The notes under the pieces: model-generated
Seen by the model: the letters and a program-made list of their open reading frames with translations, nothing else
Databases searched by the model: none
What the model was told of the DNA's origin: nothing
Part shown: positions 26,845 through 35,400 of the stretch, piece after piece
How positions within the stretch are numbered: position 1 is the stretch's first letter
How the letters are laid out: every line of letters starts with the position of its first letter
Assembly (NCBI RefSeq): GCF_001547895.1
Contig: NZ_AP014627.1
Location: forward strand, 3,723,501-3,787,500
Direction: 5' to 3'
Source of the DNA: Pseudomonas sp. Os17
GTDB taxonomy: Bacteria; Pseudomonadota; Gammaproteobacteria; Pseudomonadales; Pseudomonadaceae
DNA: 64,000 nt
Made by a program: the position numbers and the translations under genes

Positions 26845-27795
26845 TCAGCTGAGCAGCACCACGCCGCCCGGCAGTTCGGTGCATTTGGCGCCGTAGGCGT
26901 CGCGGATCAGCAGGGCCACGCCCGCCAGCTGGTTGAGGGTGAAACGCGCCTGGACCTTGCGCCGGCCCAGTTCGGCGTTAAGCAGCACCAGCATCCCCGG
27001 GCGGTAACGGTTGATCTCGCTGATCACCGTGTCGAGGCTGGCGTTGTCGAACACCAGCACCTGTTCGCGCCAGGCGAGGACGTTCCGGGGATCCACGGCG
27101 GTCGGCTCGCCCACCGTCTTGGCGTCGTAGGTCAGTTGCCGACCGCTGTCCAGGCGGATGCTGCGCCCAGCCACGGCCACCTGCAGGCTGCCTTCGATGC
27201 AGGTCACGCAGACCTGATGGTCAGTGTTGCGCAGGTTGAAACGGGCCTGACGGGCACTGAGCCTGCCGTCACCGGCCTGGACCTGGAGCGGCTGCTGGCG
27301 CTGGCTGAAGACTTCCACCTCGCCCTCCAGCAGTTCGAAGGCCTGTTCCCCCGGGGCCGGATCACGGCGGCTGATGCGGGTCTGGGTGTTGAGTTCCAGG
27401 CTCAGGCCCTCGGCCAGATCGACCCGGCGCTGTTCGCCGACCGCCGTGGAAAAATCCGCGGTCAACCCGGCCAGGCCTCCGGGCACCGTGTAGCGGACCA
27501 TGAACAGCGCCGCCGAGGCGGCCAGCGCACCGCCCAGAAAGGCCCGCCGCCCGAAGTGGCGCGGCCGCGATTGCTGCTCCAGCTGCACCGCCGCCGGTTG
27601 CAGGCAGTGCCACAGGGCCTTGGTCTGCTCGAAGGCCGCCGCGTGCTGCGGGCTCTGCGCGCACCACTGGCGCAGGGCACGGGCGTCGGCGGCGGTGGCC
27701 CGGCCCGACGTCAGAAGGACCAGCCAGTCCCGGGCTTCGCTCAGCAGTTGCTGGTCCGCCGAGGCCTGGGGTGGGGAGATGCTAAAAATGTTCAA
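26845..27795 (-). CDS. vreR: VreR, FecR-like anti-sigma regulator
   Basis: 316 aa. A cytoplasmic DUF4880-like N-terminal sigma-binding region (RDWLVLLTSGRATAADARALRQW, described in part, residues 22-55) is followed by one membrane segment (about 85-105) and a periplasmic FecR domain (about 115-210, TAVGEQRRVDLAEGLSLELN). A secretin/STN-like C-terminus contacts the receptor. A twin-arginine pattern FGRRAFLGG precedes the membrane segment at residues 81-89, as in FecR proteins inserted by the Tat route. It holds VreI inactive until VreA signals. Gene order vreA-vreI-vreR next to hxcW is that of the P. aeruginosa PUMA3 locus. Confidence 0.93.
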   Translation of the reverse strand: MNIFSISPPQASADQQLLSEARDWLVLLTSGRATAADARALRQWCAQSPQHAAAFEQTKALWHCLQPAAVQLEQQSRPRHFGRRAFLGGALAASAALFMVRYTVPGGLAGLTADFSTAVGEQRRVDLAEGLSLELNTQTRISRRDPAPGEQAFELLEGEVEVFSQRQQPLQVQAGDGRLSARQARFNLRNTDHQVCVTCIEGSLQVAVAGRSIRLDSGRQLTYDAKTVGEPTAVDPRNVLAWREQVLVFDNASLDTVISEINRYRPGMLVLLNAELGRRKVQARFTLNQLAGVALLIRDAYGAKCTELPGGVVLLS

Positions 27796-27832
27796 GCGCG
27801 CAGGTACTCACGGATTGATCAGGGACTCTTGT

Positions 27833-28378
27833 CTAGGACGGTTTTCCGGCCCCGGGACCGAACCGCTGAATGACTTTTCTTTCAAGGCGCAGGGCGCAAT
27901 GCCCGAGGGCGGCCTTGAGTTCCTTCTCCACCATCCGTGTGGAAATGCCGAAGCGTTGGGAGATTTCCAGGTGCGGCGCCTCTTCCAGGCGCGCGGCGAT
28001 AAAGATCTGGCGCCGCCGCGCCGGCAACTCGTAGAGGGCCTTGAGCAGGGTCTGGATTTCTTTCTGCCCGCCCACCACCCGGGACGGGTCCTGGGCGTCA
28101 TCGGCGATCTGCAGCAGTTCCTCGACCTCCTCGCCGGTGAGCAGGCGCGCGTCGGACTGGCGCCGATCGGCAGCGATGTTCAGGGCCATGCGGTACAGGT
28201 AGGCATTGGGCTGCAGCAGGTTCGGCGGCTCTTCCATGCGGTCGACCCGCAGGTAGGTTTCATGCAGGACGTCGTTGGCCAGGTCCTCGGACCCCAGGCG
28301 CCTGCGCAAGCGCACCCGAAAGTCCTCGTAGGACGTCAGGAACAGCCTGACCATCGTACTGTGTCCGGTATTTTTCAT
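27833..28378 (-). CDS. vreI: VreI, FecI-type ECF sigma factor
   Basis: 181 aa from the ATG at 28378, chosen because it overlaps the vreA stop in an ATGA; an upstream ATG would add seven residues. Sigma region 2 spans about residues 15-75 (LANDVLHETYLRVDRM and AYLYRMALNIAADRRQ), region 4 about 115-165 (LYELPARRRQIFIAARLEE ... EISQRFGISTRMVEKELKAAL). In P. aeruginosa VreI activates hxc, the pdt two-partner system and other phosphate-starvation genes together with PhoB. The target promoters in this window may be those carrying the motif at 14831-14859 and 24535-24563. Confidence 0.95.
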   Translation of the reverse strand: MKNTGHSTMVRLFLTSYEDFRVRLRRRLGSEDLANDVLHETYLRVDRMEEPPNLLQPNAYLYRMALNIAADRRQSDARLLTGEEVEELLQIADDAQDPSRVVGGQKEIQTLLKALYELPARRRQIFIAARLEEAPHLEISQRFGISTRMVEKELKAALGHCALRLERKVIQRFGPGAGKPS

Positions 28379-29148
28379 ACCCCGGAAGCTCCTTCCCATT
28401 CCTTGCAGTCCATGCGTTTCCCTGTTGTGTCCGGTATCAAGAGTAAGGTCAGCGGCTGACGCAGCGAGCTGGGGGCCGGGCGTTCGACCCGGGTTGCCGC
28501 CAGGCGCTGCACCAGGGCTTCGTCCCGTTGCAGATCACCGGTGGAGCTCACCAGGCGACTGTGCTGCACCGTGCCATCGGCGCCGATCCACAGTTGCAGC
28601 AAGGCACGGAACGCCCCGGGTCGGGTCAAGCGCGACGCGCACAGGCTGCGCTCCACCGCCTGCTGCACGGCGCTGGCGTAGCTGCTGTTGAGCCGCGTCG
28701 CGCGGGCGCTGCTGACGCCCTGGGGCGTCGCAGGCGCCGAGGCTGGCGGCACCTGCAGGGTGAAAGCGTCGCTGCGGGCGTAACGCGCCATCAGGCCAGT
28801 GCCCGCCAACAGGCGACTCAATCCCTCGCGAGCGCTGTAGCGGCCCTTGATCCCCACCGAGCGCCGGCCCCGGGCCAGTTCCTGGTCCACCAGCACGGCC
28901 ATCCCGGTCAAGCGACTGAACCGCTCCAGGGCCTGGGCCAGGTCCTGGGCCGGAATCTCCAATTCCAGCACCGCCTGGGAATCCACCCGGGGCGGCCCTT
29001 CGACCGCGGCCTGCGCCCAGGCCAGAGGCAGTGGCGCCAGCAGCACAAGGCCCAGCACACAGGTCGCCAAGCCCCCGTGCAATGAAGTCCATCGCCCGAC
29101 CTGCGCGCTGTGTTGCTGCACGAGCGTCCAATCCCTGAAAAGCGTCAT
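28375..29148 (-). CDS. vreA: VreA, barrel-less receptor-like signalling protein (STN plus TonB-C)
   Basis: 257 aa. A hydrophobic N-terminal signal segment (about residues 25-46, ending LAWAQA) precedes an STN signalling domain (about 62-134, IPAQDLAQALERFSRLTGM ... KGRYSAREGLSRLLAGTGL). A TonB C-terminal-like domain follows (about 157-240, ALLQLWIGADGTVQHSRLV and a SSTGD turn). It has neither plug nor beta-barrel, so it cannot be an ordinary TonB-dependent transporter; P. aeruginosa VreA has the same odd make-up. It should sit in the periplasm or inner membrane and relay an unknown signal to VreR. Confidence 0.92.
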   Translation of the reverse strand: MTLFRDWTLVQQHSAQVGRWTSLHGGLATCVLGLVLLAPLPLAWAQAAVEGPPRVDSQAVLELEIPAQDLAQALERFSRLTGMAVLVDQELARGRRSVGIKGRYSAREGLSRLLAGTGLMARYARSDAFTLQVPPASAPATPQGVSSARATRLNSSYASAVQQAVERSLCASRLTRPGAFRALLQLWIGADGTVQHSRLVSSTGDLQRDEALVQRLAATRVERPAPSSLRQPLTLLLIPDTTGKRMDCKEWEGASGV

Positions 29149-29275
29149 CCTGAGGCCAATTTATGAATCTGGTGTTACGAGCGCGGCAAAAAAACCATCA
29201 CTTTTCAGGCCTGGGCTTTGCACTACACTCGGCCGTCATCGAGGCCCGATTCCGCGGGCCAGCCAGGAGGCCAGG

Positions 29276-29590
29276 ATGAAACGTTTAAGCTGCTACACCG
29301 CTGCCCTGCTGTTGCTCAGCGCCCTGCCCTGGACGCTGCACGCCGAGGACGCCAGCGAGGGCTGCGTGGAAGTCAGCGTCGGCGGCTACAAGGCCCCCGA
29401 CTACAACTGCCTGAGCAAACAGATGGGCAACAACCCGGACGCGGTGAAGGCCGCCCAGGCCAACCAGCAGGCCATGGACAAGCCGGTGAACAAGCGCCCG
29501 CCGAACCAGGTGGGACTGTCGACTCCGGCGGCCACCAGCGTGCGCATGGGCAACACCTTCGGCACCTCGGTCAAGCCGCAACGGCCCTGA
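29276..29590 (+). CDS. Small secreted protein of unknown function
   Basis: 104 aa. The start at 29276 is preceded by AGGAGG. A Sec signal peptide (about residues 1-23, cut after LHA) is followed by an 81-residue mature part with two Cys (30 and 45 of the precursor) that could form a disulfide, then an Ala/Gln/Asn/Pro-rich tail ending SVKPQRP. No enzyme motif is visible. It is divergent from vreA by 127 bases, so the promoter region is shared and co-regulation by phosphate is possible. I do not recognise the family. Confidence 0.7.
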   Translation: MKRLSCYTAALLLLSALPWTLHAEDASEGCVEVSVGGYKAPDYNCLSKQMGNNPDAVKAAQANQQAMDKPVNKRPPNQVGLSTPAATSVRMGNTFGTSVKPQRP

Positions 29591-29872
29591 GTGGCGCCCC
29601 CGGGCCACTGACCGCCACCGGGCCCGTTGCCGCGGCTGGCAGCGAGCCTGGGCAGCGACAAACGCAGCGGGCGAAGATCGCCCTGCGCGCCATCGCGCAC
29701 CGCGCCGCCAGCCCCTGATCGGCCACGCTCCGTATACCGGGCGTTAACCTTGATCGCGCTAGATTGCCGCGCCTTGAAACCCGGAGCCGACAAGGGCTCC
29801 GAGCACGGCACGTGGATGGCGTTCGACTAGCGGCCACCGTATCATTGGCGTTTTTTTTTGCATGTTGGAAGC

Positions 29873-31237
29873 ATGGAAAGCTATAAAAAACTGATCTTGC
29901 AACGACCCTGCCAGAGCATTTTCCTGATCGCCCTCGCGCTGTTCATGGGGCTGCAGTACAAACCGGCAGTGCTCAACTACACCACGCGCTTCGTCGACTT
30001 TGCCGACTACATGCTGCAGCACGGCATGACGCTGTTCCCCATCGCCGACGATCTGCAGCCCTACCCCGACTACACCATTGTCAACACGGTGCTGGTCTAT
30101 CTGGCCTCGCTGCCGTTCGGCCAGCTGTCGGTGCTGTCGATGGGCCTGCCCTTCTGCATCGCCGCCGCGCTGATGCTGGTGTTCATCTACAAGCTGGGGG
30201 CCCTGCATGAGCAGAAATGGGGCGTCTGCGGCGTGCTCTTTGCGCTGTTCACCTGGGCCTTTCTGGACAGCGTCAACTCCCTGGCCCTGGACATCTATCC
30301 CGCCCTGATCACCGCGGGCTGCTTCTACCTGGCCTACTCCGCCGATTTCAAGCAGCAGCGGGGACGCCTGGCGCTGGTGTTCCTCGGCCTGATCCTGGGC
30401 TTTTCCCTGCGCGGCCCCATCGGCATGATCGGCCCGGCGCTGGTGGTCGGCACCTACTACCTGCTGAGCCGGCAATGGCGGACCCTGGTCGGCTTCTCGC
30501 TGCTTTGCGGCCTGCTGTTCGCCGCCGGGGTCGCCCTGCTGGCCTGGGCCGCCCACGTGCAGGGCGGCGACGCCTTCATGCAGGAAGTGCTGGAGATGCA
30601 GGGCCTGGGGCGGATCGCCAGCGATCACTCGCCGCGCTATTACTTCTACTTCAGCGTCGGGCTGCTCACCTACAGCTTCACCGCGTTCTACGCCCTCTGC
30701 GTCATGGCCAGGAGCGGTCGCCAGTGGCTCGGCGCTCCGCCGCTGTCGGCGCCGCGCCTGCTGCTTCACCTGGGGGCGTGGTTCGTGGTGCTGATCCTGT
30801 TCTTCACCATCCCCAACTCGAAGAAGGCGCGCTATGTGCTGTCCATCACCCCGGCCATTTCCCTGCTGGCGGCCTATATCTTCATCGACCCCAACGGCGT
30901 GTTCAGCGCCACCCGCAGACGCCTGCTGCGCCTGTGCCTGAACCTGCCGACCATCGGCGCGCTCCTGGCGCTGCTGGTGCTGGGCTACAACTGCTTTGCC
31001 GCGCGGCCCTTGCAACCCAACTTCGCCGGGGTGTTCGCAAGCTTTGCCCTGCTCAGCGGCGTGCGCTACTGGATCACCCGGCAGTACGCCGCACACCGGC
31101 ATTACGAGGTCATCGTCCTGGCGTTCGGCGTGGTGGCCTTCCTGCTGCTGGATGGGTTCTTCTTCAACGCCATCACCTATCACCTGGAACTGGCCAACGA
31201 GCCAACCCCCAAGTTCCTGCCTTACTGGTTCTGGTAA
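29873..31237 (+). CDS. Polytopic membrane protein, GT-C/ArnT-like glycosyltransferase candidate
   Basis: 454 aa from the ATG at 29873; a TTG at 29858 is possible but less likely. About eleven to twelve hydrophobic segments run through the whole protein. The first periplasmic loop carries RFVDFADYMLQHG and a distal DDLQPYPDYT, which resembles the acidic loop of ArnT/PMT-type GT-C enzymes that use polyprenyl-phosphate sugars. Later features include SLRGPIGMIGPALVVG and FFTIPNSKKARYVLSITPA, the latter very like the conserved R-Y-x-L-P segment of that family. No lipid-A or glycan genes are adjacent, so the acceptor is unknown. Confidence 0.65.
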   Translation: MESYKKLILQRPCQSIFLIALALFMGLQYKPAVLNYTTRFVDFADYMLQHGMTLFPIADDLQPYPDYTIVNTVLVYLASLPFGQLSVLSMGLPFCIAAALMLVFIYKLGALHEQKWGVCGVLFALFTWAFLDSVNSLALDIYPALITAGCFYLAYSADFKQQRGRLALVFLGLILGFSLRGPIGMIGPALVVGTYYLLSRQWRTLVGFSLLCGLLFAAGVALLAWAAHVQGGDAFMQEVLEMQGLGRIASDHSPRYYFYFSVGLLTYSFTAFYALCVMARSGRQWLGAPPLSAPRLLLHLGAWFVVLILFFTIPNSKKARYVLSITPAISLLAAYIFIDPNGVFSATRRRLLRLCLNLPTIGALLALLVLGYNCFAARPLQPNFAGVFASFALLSGVRYWITRQYAAHRHYEVIVLAFGVVAFLLLDGFFFNAITYHLELANEPTPKFLPYWFW

Positions 31238-31552
31238 GGCGGGCGTCCCCCCGGGATCAGCGCCGCACCCCGGGTGCGGCCGCATCCAGGCCCGCCGAGC
31301 CCGGCCGGAAGCGGGCAACCCCGTAGATCGGCATCGTGCAAGATTTGGTAACACTCCCGGGCACCCCCGAGCATGCAACGGAACTGGCACAGTGCTGTCA
31401 CATCGCAATCGGTAACGGCACAGCTCGTCCGGCGACCGGCGGCCCAGGTGGCGGCGCCGCGCACGCACGAGTGCTTGACTGCCACAGGTTACCGGCCTTG
31501 GCCTGCTGCCCCCGCGGCAAGCCCTATTCCCTCAAGGCTGAAAGAGCGAACC
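31238..31552. other. Intergenic region before the META lipoprotein gene
   Basis: 315 bases. A GC-rich hairpin CCGCACCCCGGGTGCGG (31263-31279) follows the membrane protein gene without a clear T-run. The rest should include the promoter of the lipoprotein gene; no convincing boxes were recognised and no small gene is supported. Confidence 0.4.
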
Positions 31553-32368
31553 ATGAAGCAAAACCTCCTCCTCGTATCCGTCTGTGCCGCCCTGCTCCAG
31601 GCCTGCACCCCGGTTTCCACCACTCCTGAAGGACGTCCCTCCATGCCCGCCAGCACGGCCTCCGCCAGCGCCCAGCCTGCACTGTCCGCCTACTACTGGC
31701 AGCTGGTCGCGGCCAGCGACGCGGCGGGCAAGCCCATCGCCGCCCTGGACAAGGGCATCGAGCGCCCGCTGCGCCTGACCTTCGTCGAGCAGAACCTGAG
31801 CATCAGCGGCGGCTGCAATCGCCAGTTCGGCGGCTTCGAGCATGAAAACGGCCTGCTCAAGGTGCAGCCACTGGCCTCGACCCTGATGGCCTGCGAACCC
31901 AGCCTGATGACCCTGGACGCCGAAGTCGGGCGCCTGTTCAAGGGCGAGCTGCGCACCACCTTCGGCGGTGACGAATCGACTCCGACCCTGCAACTGACCA
32001 CCCAGAACGGCACGCAGCTCAAGTTCCAGGGCCAGCCAACCGCAGAAACCCGCTACGGCAGCCAGGGCCAGACCCGCTTCCTGGAAGTGGCGGCCAAGAC
32101 CGTCAAGTGCAGCCACCCGCTGATCCCCGACTACCAATGCCTGCAAGTGCGTGAGCGACGCTACGACGCCGCCGGCCTGCAACTGCCGACCCAGGACACC
32201 TGGCACCCGCTGTATCAGTCCATCGAGGGCTACGAGCACCAGGACGGCGTGCGCAACGTGCTGCGGGTGAAGCAATACGAATGGAAGCATGCTCCCGCCG
32301 ACGCCCCGTCCACGGTCTACGTGCTGGACATGGTGGTCGAGCAGGACGCCTCGGCCCAGGGCCACTGA
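31553..32368 (+). CDS. Lipoprotein with META (HslJ-like) and DUF4377 domains
   Basis: 271 aa. The start at 31553 gives a lipoprotein signal with lipobox LQAC (Cys18). A META/HslJ domain covers about residues 45-155 (YYWQLVAASD ... RLTFVEQNLSISGGCNRQFGGFE ... LASTLMACEPSLMTLDAEVGRLF). A DUF4377 domain covers about 175-265 (LEVAAKTVKCSH ... YQCLQVRER ... GVRNVLRVKQYEW ... STVYVLDMVVE). HslJ proteins are linked to envelope stress and novobiocin tolerance; the fused arrangement is common in pseudomonads but functionally undefined. Monocistronic, ending at a strong bidirectional terminator. Confidence 0.88.
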   Translation: MKQNLLLVSVCAALLQACTPVSTTPEGRPSMPASTASASAQPALSAYYWQLVAASDAAGKPIAALDKGIERPLRLTFVEQNLSISGGCNRQFGGFEHENGLLKVQPLASTLMACEPSLMTLDAEVGRLFKGELRTTFGGDESTPTLQLTTQNGTQLKFQGQPTAETRYGSQGQTRFLEVAAKTVKCSHPLIPDYQCLQVRERRYDAAGLQLPTQDTWHPLYQSIEGYEHQDGVRNVLRVKQYEWKHAPADAPSTVYVLDMVVEQDASAQGH

Positions 32369-32410
32369 CCGGCGCCGACACCTCCCGATCGCTCACCAGC
32401 GGCGGGCAAT

Positions 32411-32447
32411 AAAAAAGCCCCGTATCTTGCGATACGGGGCTTTTTTG
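32411..32447. terminator. Bidirectional rho-independent terminator
   Basis: AAAAAAGCCCCGTATC-TTGC-GATACGGGGCTTTTTT: perfect ten-base stem with A/T runs on both sides, serving the lipoprotein gene and convergent gdhB. Confidence 0.95.
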
Positions 32448-32467
32448 CTCTGGGCGGGGTCAGGCCG

Positions 32468-35400
32468 TTACAGCGCCGACTGACCGCTCATGGCCAGGTC
32501 CAGCAGTTCACGGTTGGCCACCGCATACATGGCGTAGTCGGTGCCGCTGGCGGCACGGATTTCCACCAGCATCGAGCGCCAGCGCTCGACCATGCTCTGG
32601 TTCTGCTCAAGCCACAGGGCCACGCGGGCTTCCATGTCTTGCGGGCCATCGGCCATTTGCAGAACCGAGATGGTGATCGCCCGCTGCTGCCAGTCCACGT
32701 CGTCGCGGAAGGCTTCGCGCGCCGCCGCCTGCCAGTTGTTGGCCACTGGCAGATCGCTGATCTGCTGCAGGTACCACGGCAGGTCGAGGGCACTGCCCAC
32801 GGCGAAGTAGGCCTTGGCCACTTCGGCGGCATCGTGACCGGTGACATCGGCGGCCTCGATGATCGGCAGCAGGGTGTACAGGTGGGTAGTGCCTGCCACC
32901 ATGCGCGCCAGCAGCTCCGGAACGCCGGCTTCGACGTAGGCGGTGTAACGGCTCTGCCAGCCTTCGCGGGTCGGGCCTTCCAGCAGCTCGTCGAGCTTCA
33001 GGCCCAGGGCCGCCAGGTGCGGACCGAAGTGGGCGACATCACGCGCGGCATCCTGCTCGTTGCGCCGGCTGCGCAGGAACCAGCGAGTGGCCCGACGCCC
33101 CAGACGCATCAGCTCGTCCATCAGCTCCAGTTGCACCTGGGCCGAAACCTGGTGATCCAGGGCCTCGATCTGACGGAACCAGTGCGGCAGGTGGAAGATG
33201 TCCCGCACGATCACGTAGGCACCGGCGACGTTGGCCGGGCTCATGCCGGTGGACTCCTTCAGGCGCTGCACGAAGGTGATGCCCATGTGGTTGACCAGGT
33301 CGTTGGCGATCTGGGTGCTGACGATCTCGCGCTTCAGGCGGTGGCGACGCATGGCTTCGGAGAACTTGGCCACCAGGCTTGGCGGGAACGCGGTCTCCAT
33401 GTCACGGGTCAGGTAGTCGTCATCCGGCACCAGGGACTTGAGCAGGGCTTCCTTGAGGTCGATCTTGCTGTAGGAAATCAGCACCGACAGTTCCGGACGG
33501 GTCAGGCCCTTGCCGGTCGCGGCGCGCTCGGTGAGCTGCTCCTCGGTCGGCAGGTACTCGATGGCCCGGTCCAGCTTGCCGCGGCCTTCCAGATCGCTCA
33601 TCAGGCGCTTGTACTCGGCCGCACGCTCGTAGGCACGGCGCGCCGCCAGGGACAGGGCCTGGGTCTGCTTGTAGTTGTTGCCCAACACCAGGCCACCGAC
33701 TTCGTCGGTCATGCTGGCCAGCAGCTGGTTGCGCTGCTTGTCGGTCATGTCGCCGGCCTGCACCACTTCGTTGAGCAGGATCTTGATGTTCACTTCGTGG
33801 TCGGAGCAGTCCACGCCACCGGCGTTGTCGATGAAGTCGGTGTTGGAGCCGCCGCCATTGAGGCCGAACTCCACACGACCCAATTGGGTCATGCCCAGGT
33901 TGCCGCCCTCGCCCACCACCTTGCAGCGCAGCTCGTTGCCGTTGACCCGCAGGGCGTCGTTGGCCTTGTCGCCGACGTCGGCGTGGCTTTCGCTGCTGGC
34001 CTTGACGTAGGTGCCGATACCGCCGTTCCACAACAGGTCCACCGGCGCCTTGAGCAAGGCGTTGAGCAGCTCGGTCGGGGTCAGCTTGTCAGCCTGGATG
34101 TCGAAGCGCTCTTTCATCTGCGGCGAGATGGCAATGCTTTTGGCGCTGCGCGAGAAGATGCCGCCGCCCTCGGACATGATGCTGGTGTCGTAGTCACTCC
34201 AGGCCGAACGCGGCAGCTCGAACATGCGCTTGCGCTCGACGAAGCTGGTGGCCGGATCCGGGTTCGGGTCGATGAAGATGTGCAGGTGGTTGAACGCTGC
34301 CACCAGTTGCAGCTTGTCGGACATCAGCAGGCCGTTGCCGAACACGTCGCCGGCCATGTCGCCGATGCCGACCACGGTGATGCTGTCTTCCTGGACATTG
34401 ATCCCGCGTTCGCGGAAGTGGCGCTGCACGCCGACCCATGCGCCCTTGGCGGTGATGCCCATCTTCTTGTGGTCGTAACCGGCGGAACCGCCGGAGGCGA
34501 AGGCGTCGCCGAGCCAGAAGCCGTAGTCGATGGCGATGCCGTTGGCGATGTCGGAGAAGGTCGCGGTGCCCTTGTCCGCCGCCACCACCAGGTACGGGTC
34601 ATCGTTGTCGTGACGCACCACGTTGGCCGGCGGCACCAGGACGCCGTCCTTCAGGTTGTCGGTGATGTCCAGCAGGCCGGAGATGAAGATGCGGTAGCAG
34701 GCGATGCCCTCGGCCGCGATCTCGTCCCGGCTGCCGCCCAGTGGCAGGCGACGGGGCAGGAAGCCGCCCTTGGCGCCCACCGGCACGATCACCGAGTTCT
34801 TCACTTGCTGGGCTTTGACCAGGCCCAGGACTTCGGTACGGAAGTCTTCTTCACGGTCGGACCAGCGCAGGCCGCCGCGGGCGACGTTGCCAAAGCGCAG
34901 GTGCACGCCCTCGACCCGTGGCGAGTAGACGAAGATCTCGAACTTGGGCACCGGCTTGGGCAGCTCGGGGATCAGGTGCGGGTTGAACTTGAAGCTGAAG
35001 TAGGACTTGTTCTGGCCGTTGGCGTCGGTCTGGTAGAAGTTTGTCCGCAAGGTGGCCTTGATCAGGTCCAGGTAGCGCCGCAGGATGCGGTCTTCGTTGA
35101 GCACCTGAACGTCGTCCAGGGCGGTGAGGATCGCCTGCTCCAGACGCTGCTGCTTGTCTTCCAGGTCTTCGCTGGTGAGCTTGCGCGCCAGGTAGAAGCG
35201 GGTCTTGAACAACCGGGTCAGCTCGCGGGCGATGTCGGTGTGGTTGTTCAGGGTGCTGGCGATGTAGCCCAGGTCGAAGCCCAGGCGGATCTGCTTCAGG
35301 TAGCGGGCGTAGGCACGCAGCAGCGCCACGTCGCGCCATGGCAGGCCGGCGGTCAGTACCAGGCGGTTGAACGCATCGTTCTCGGCATCGCCGCGCACGA

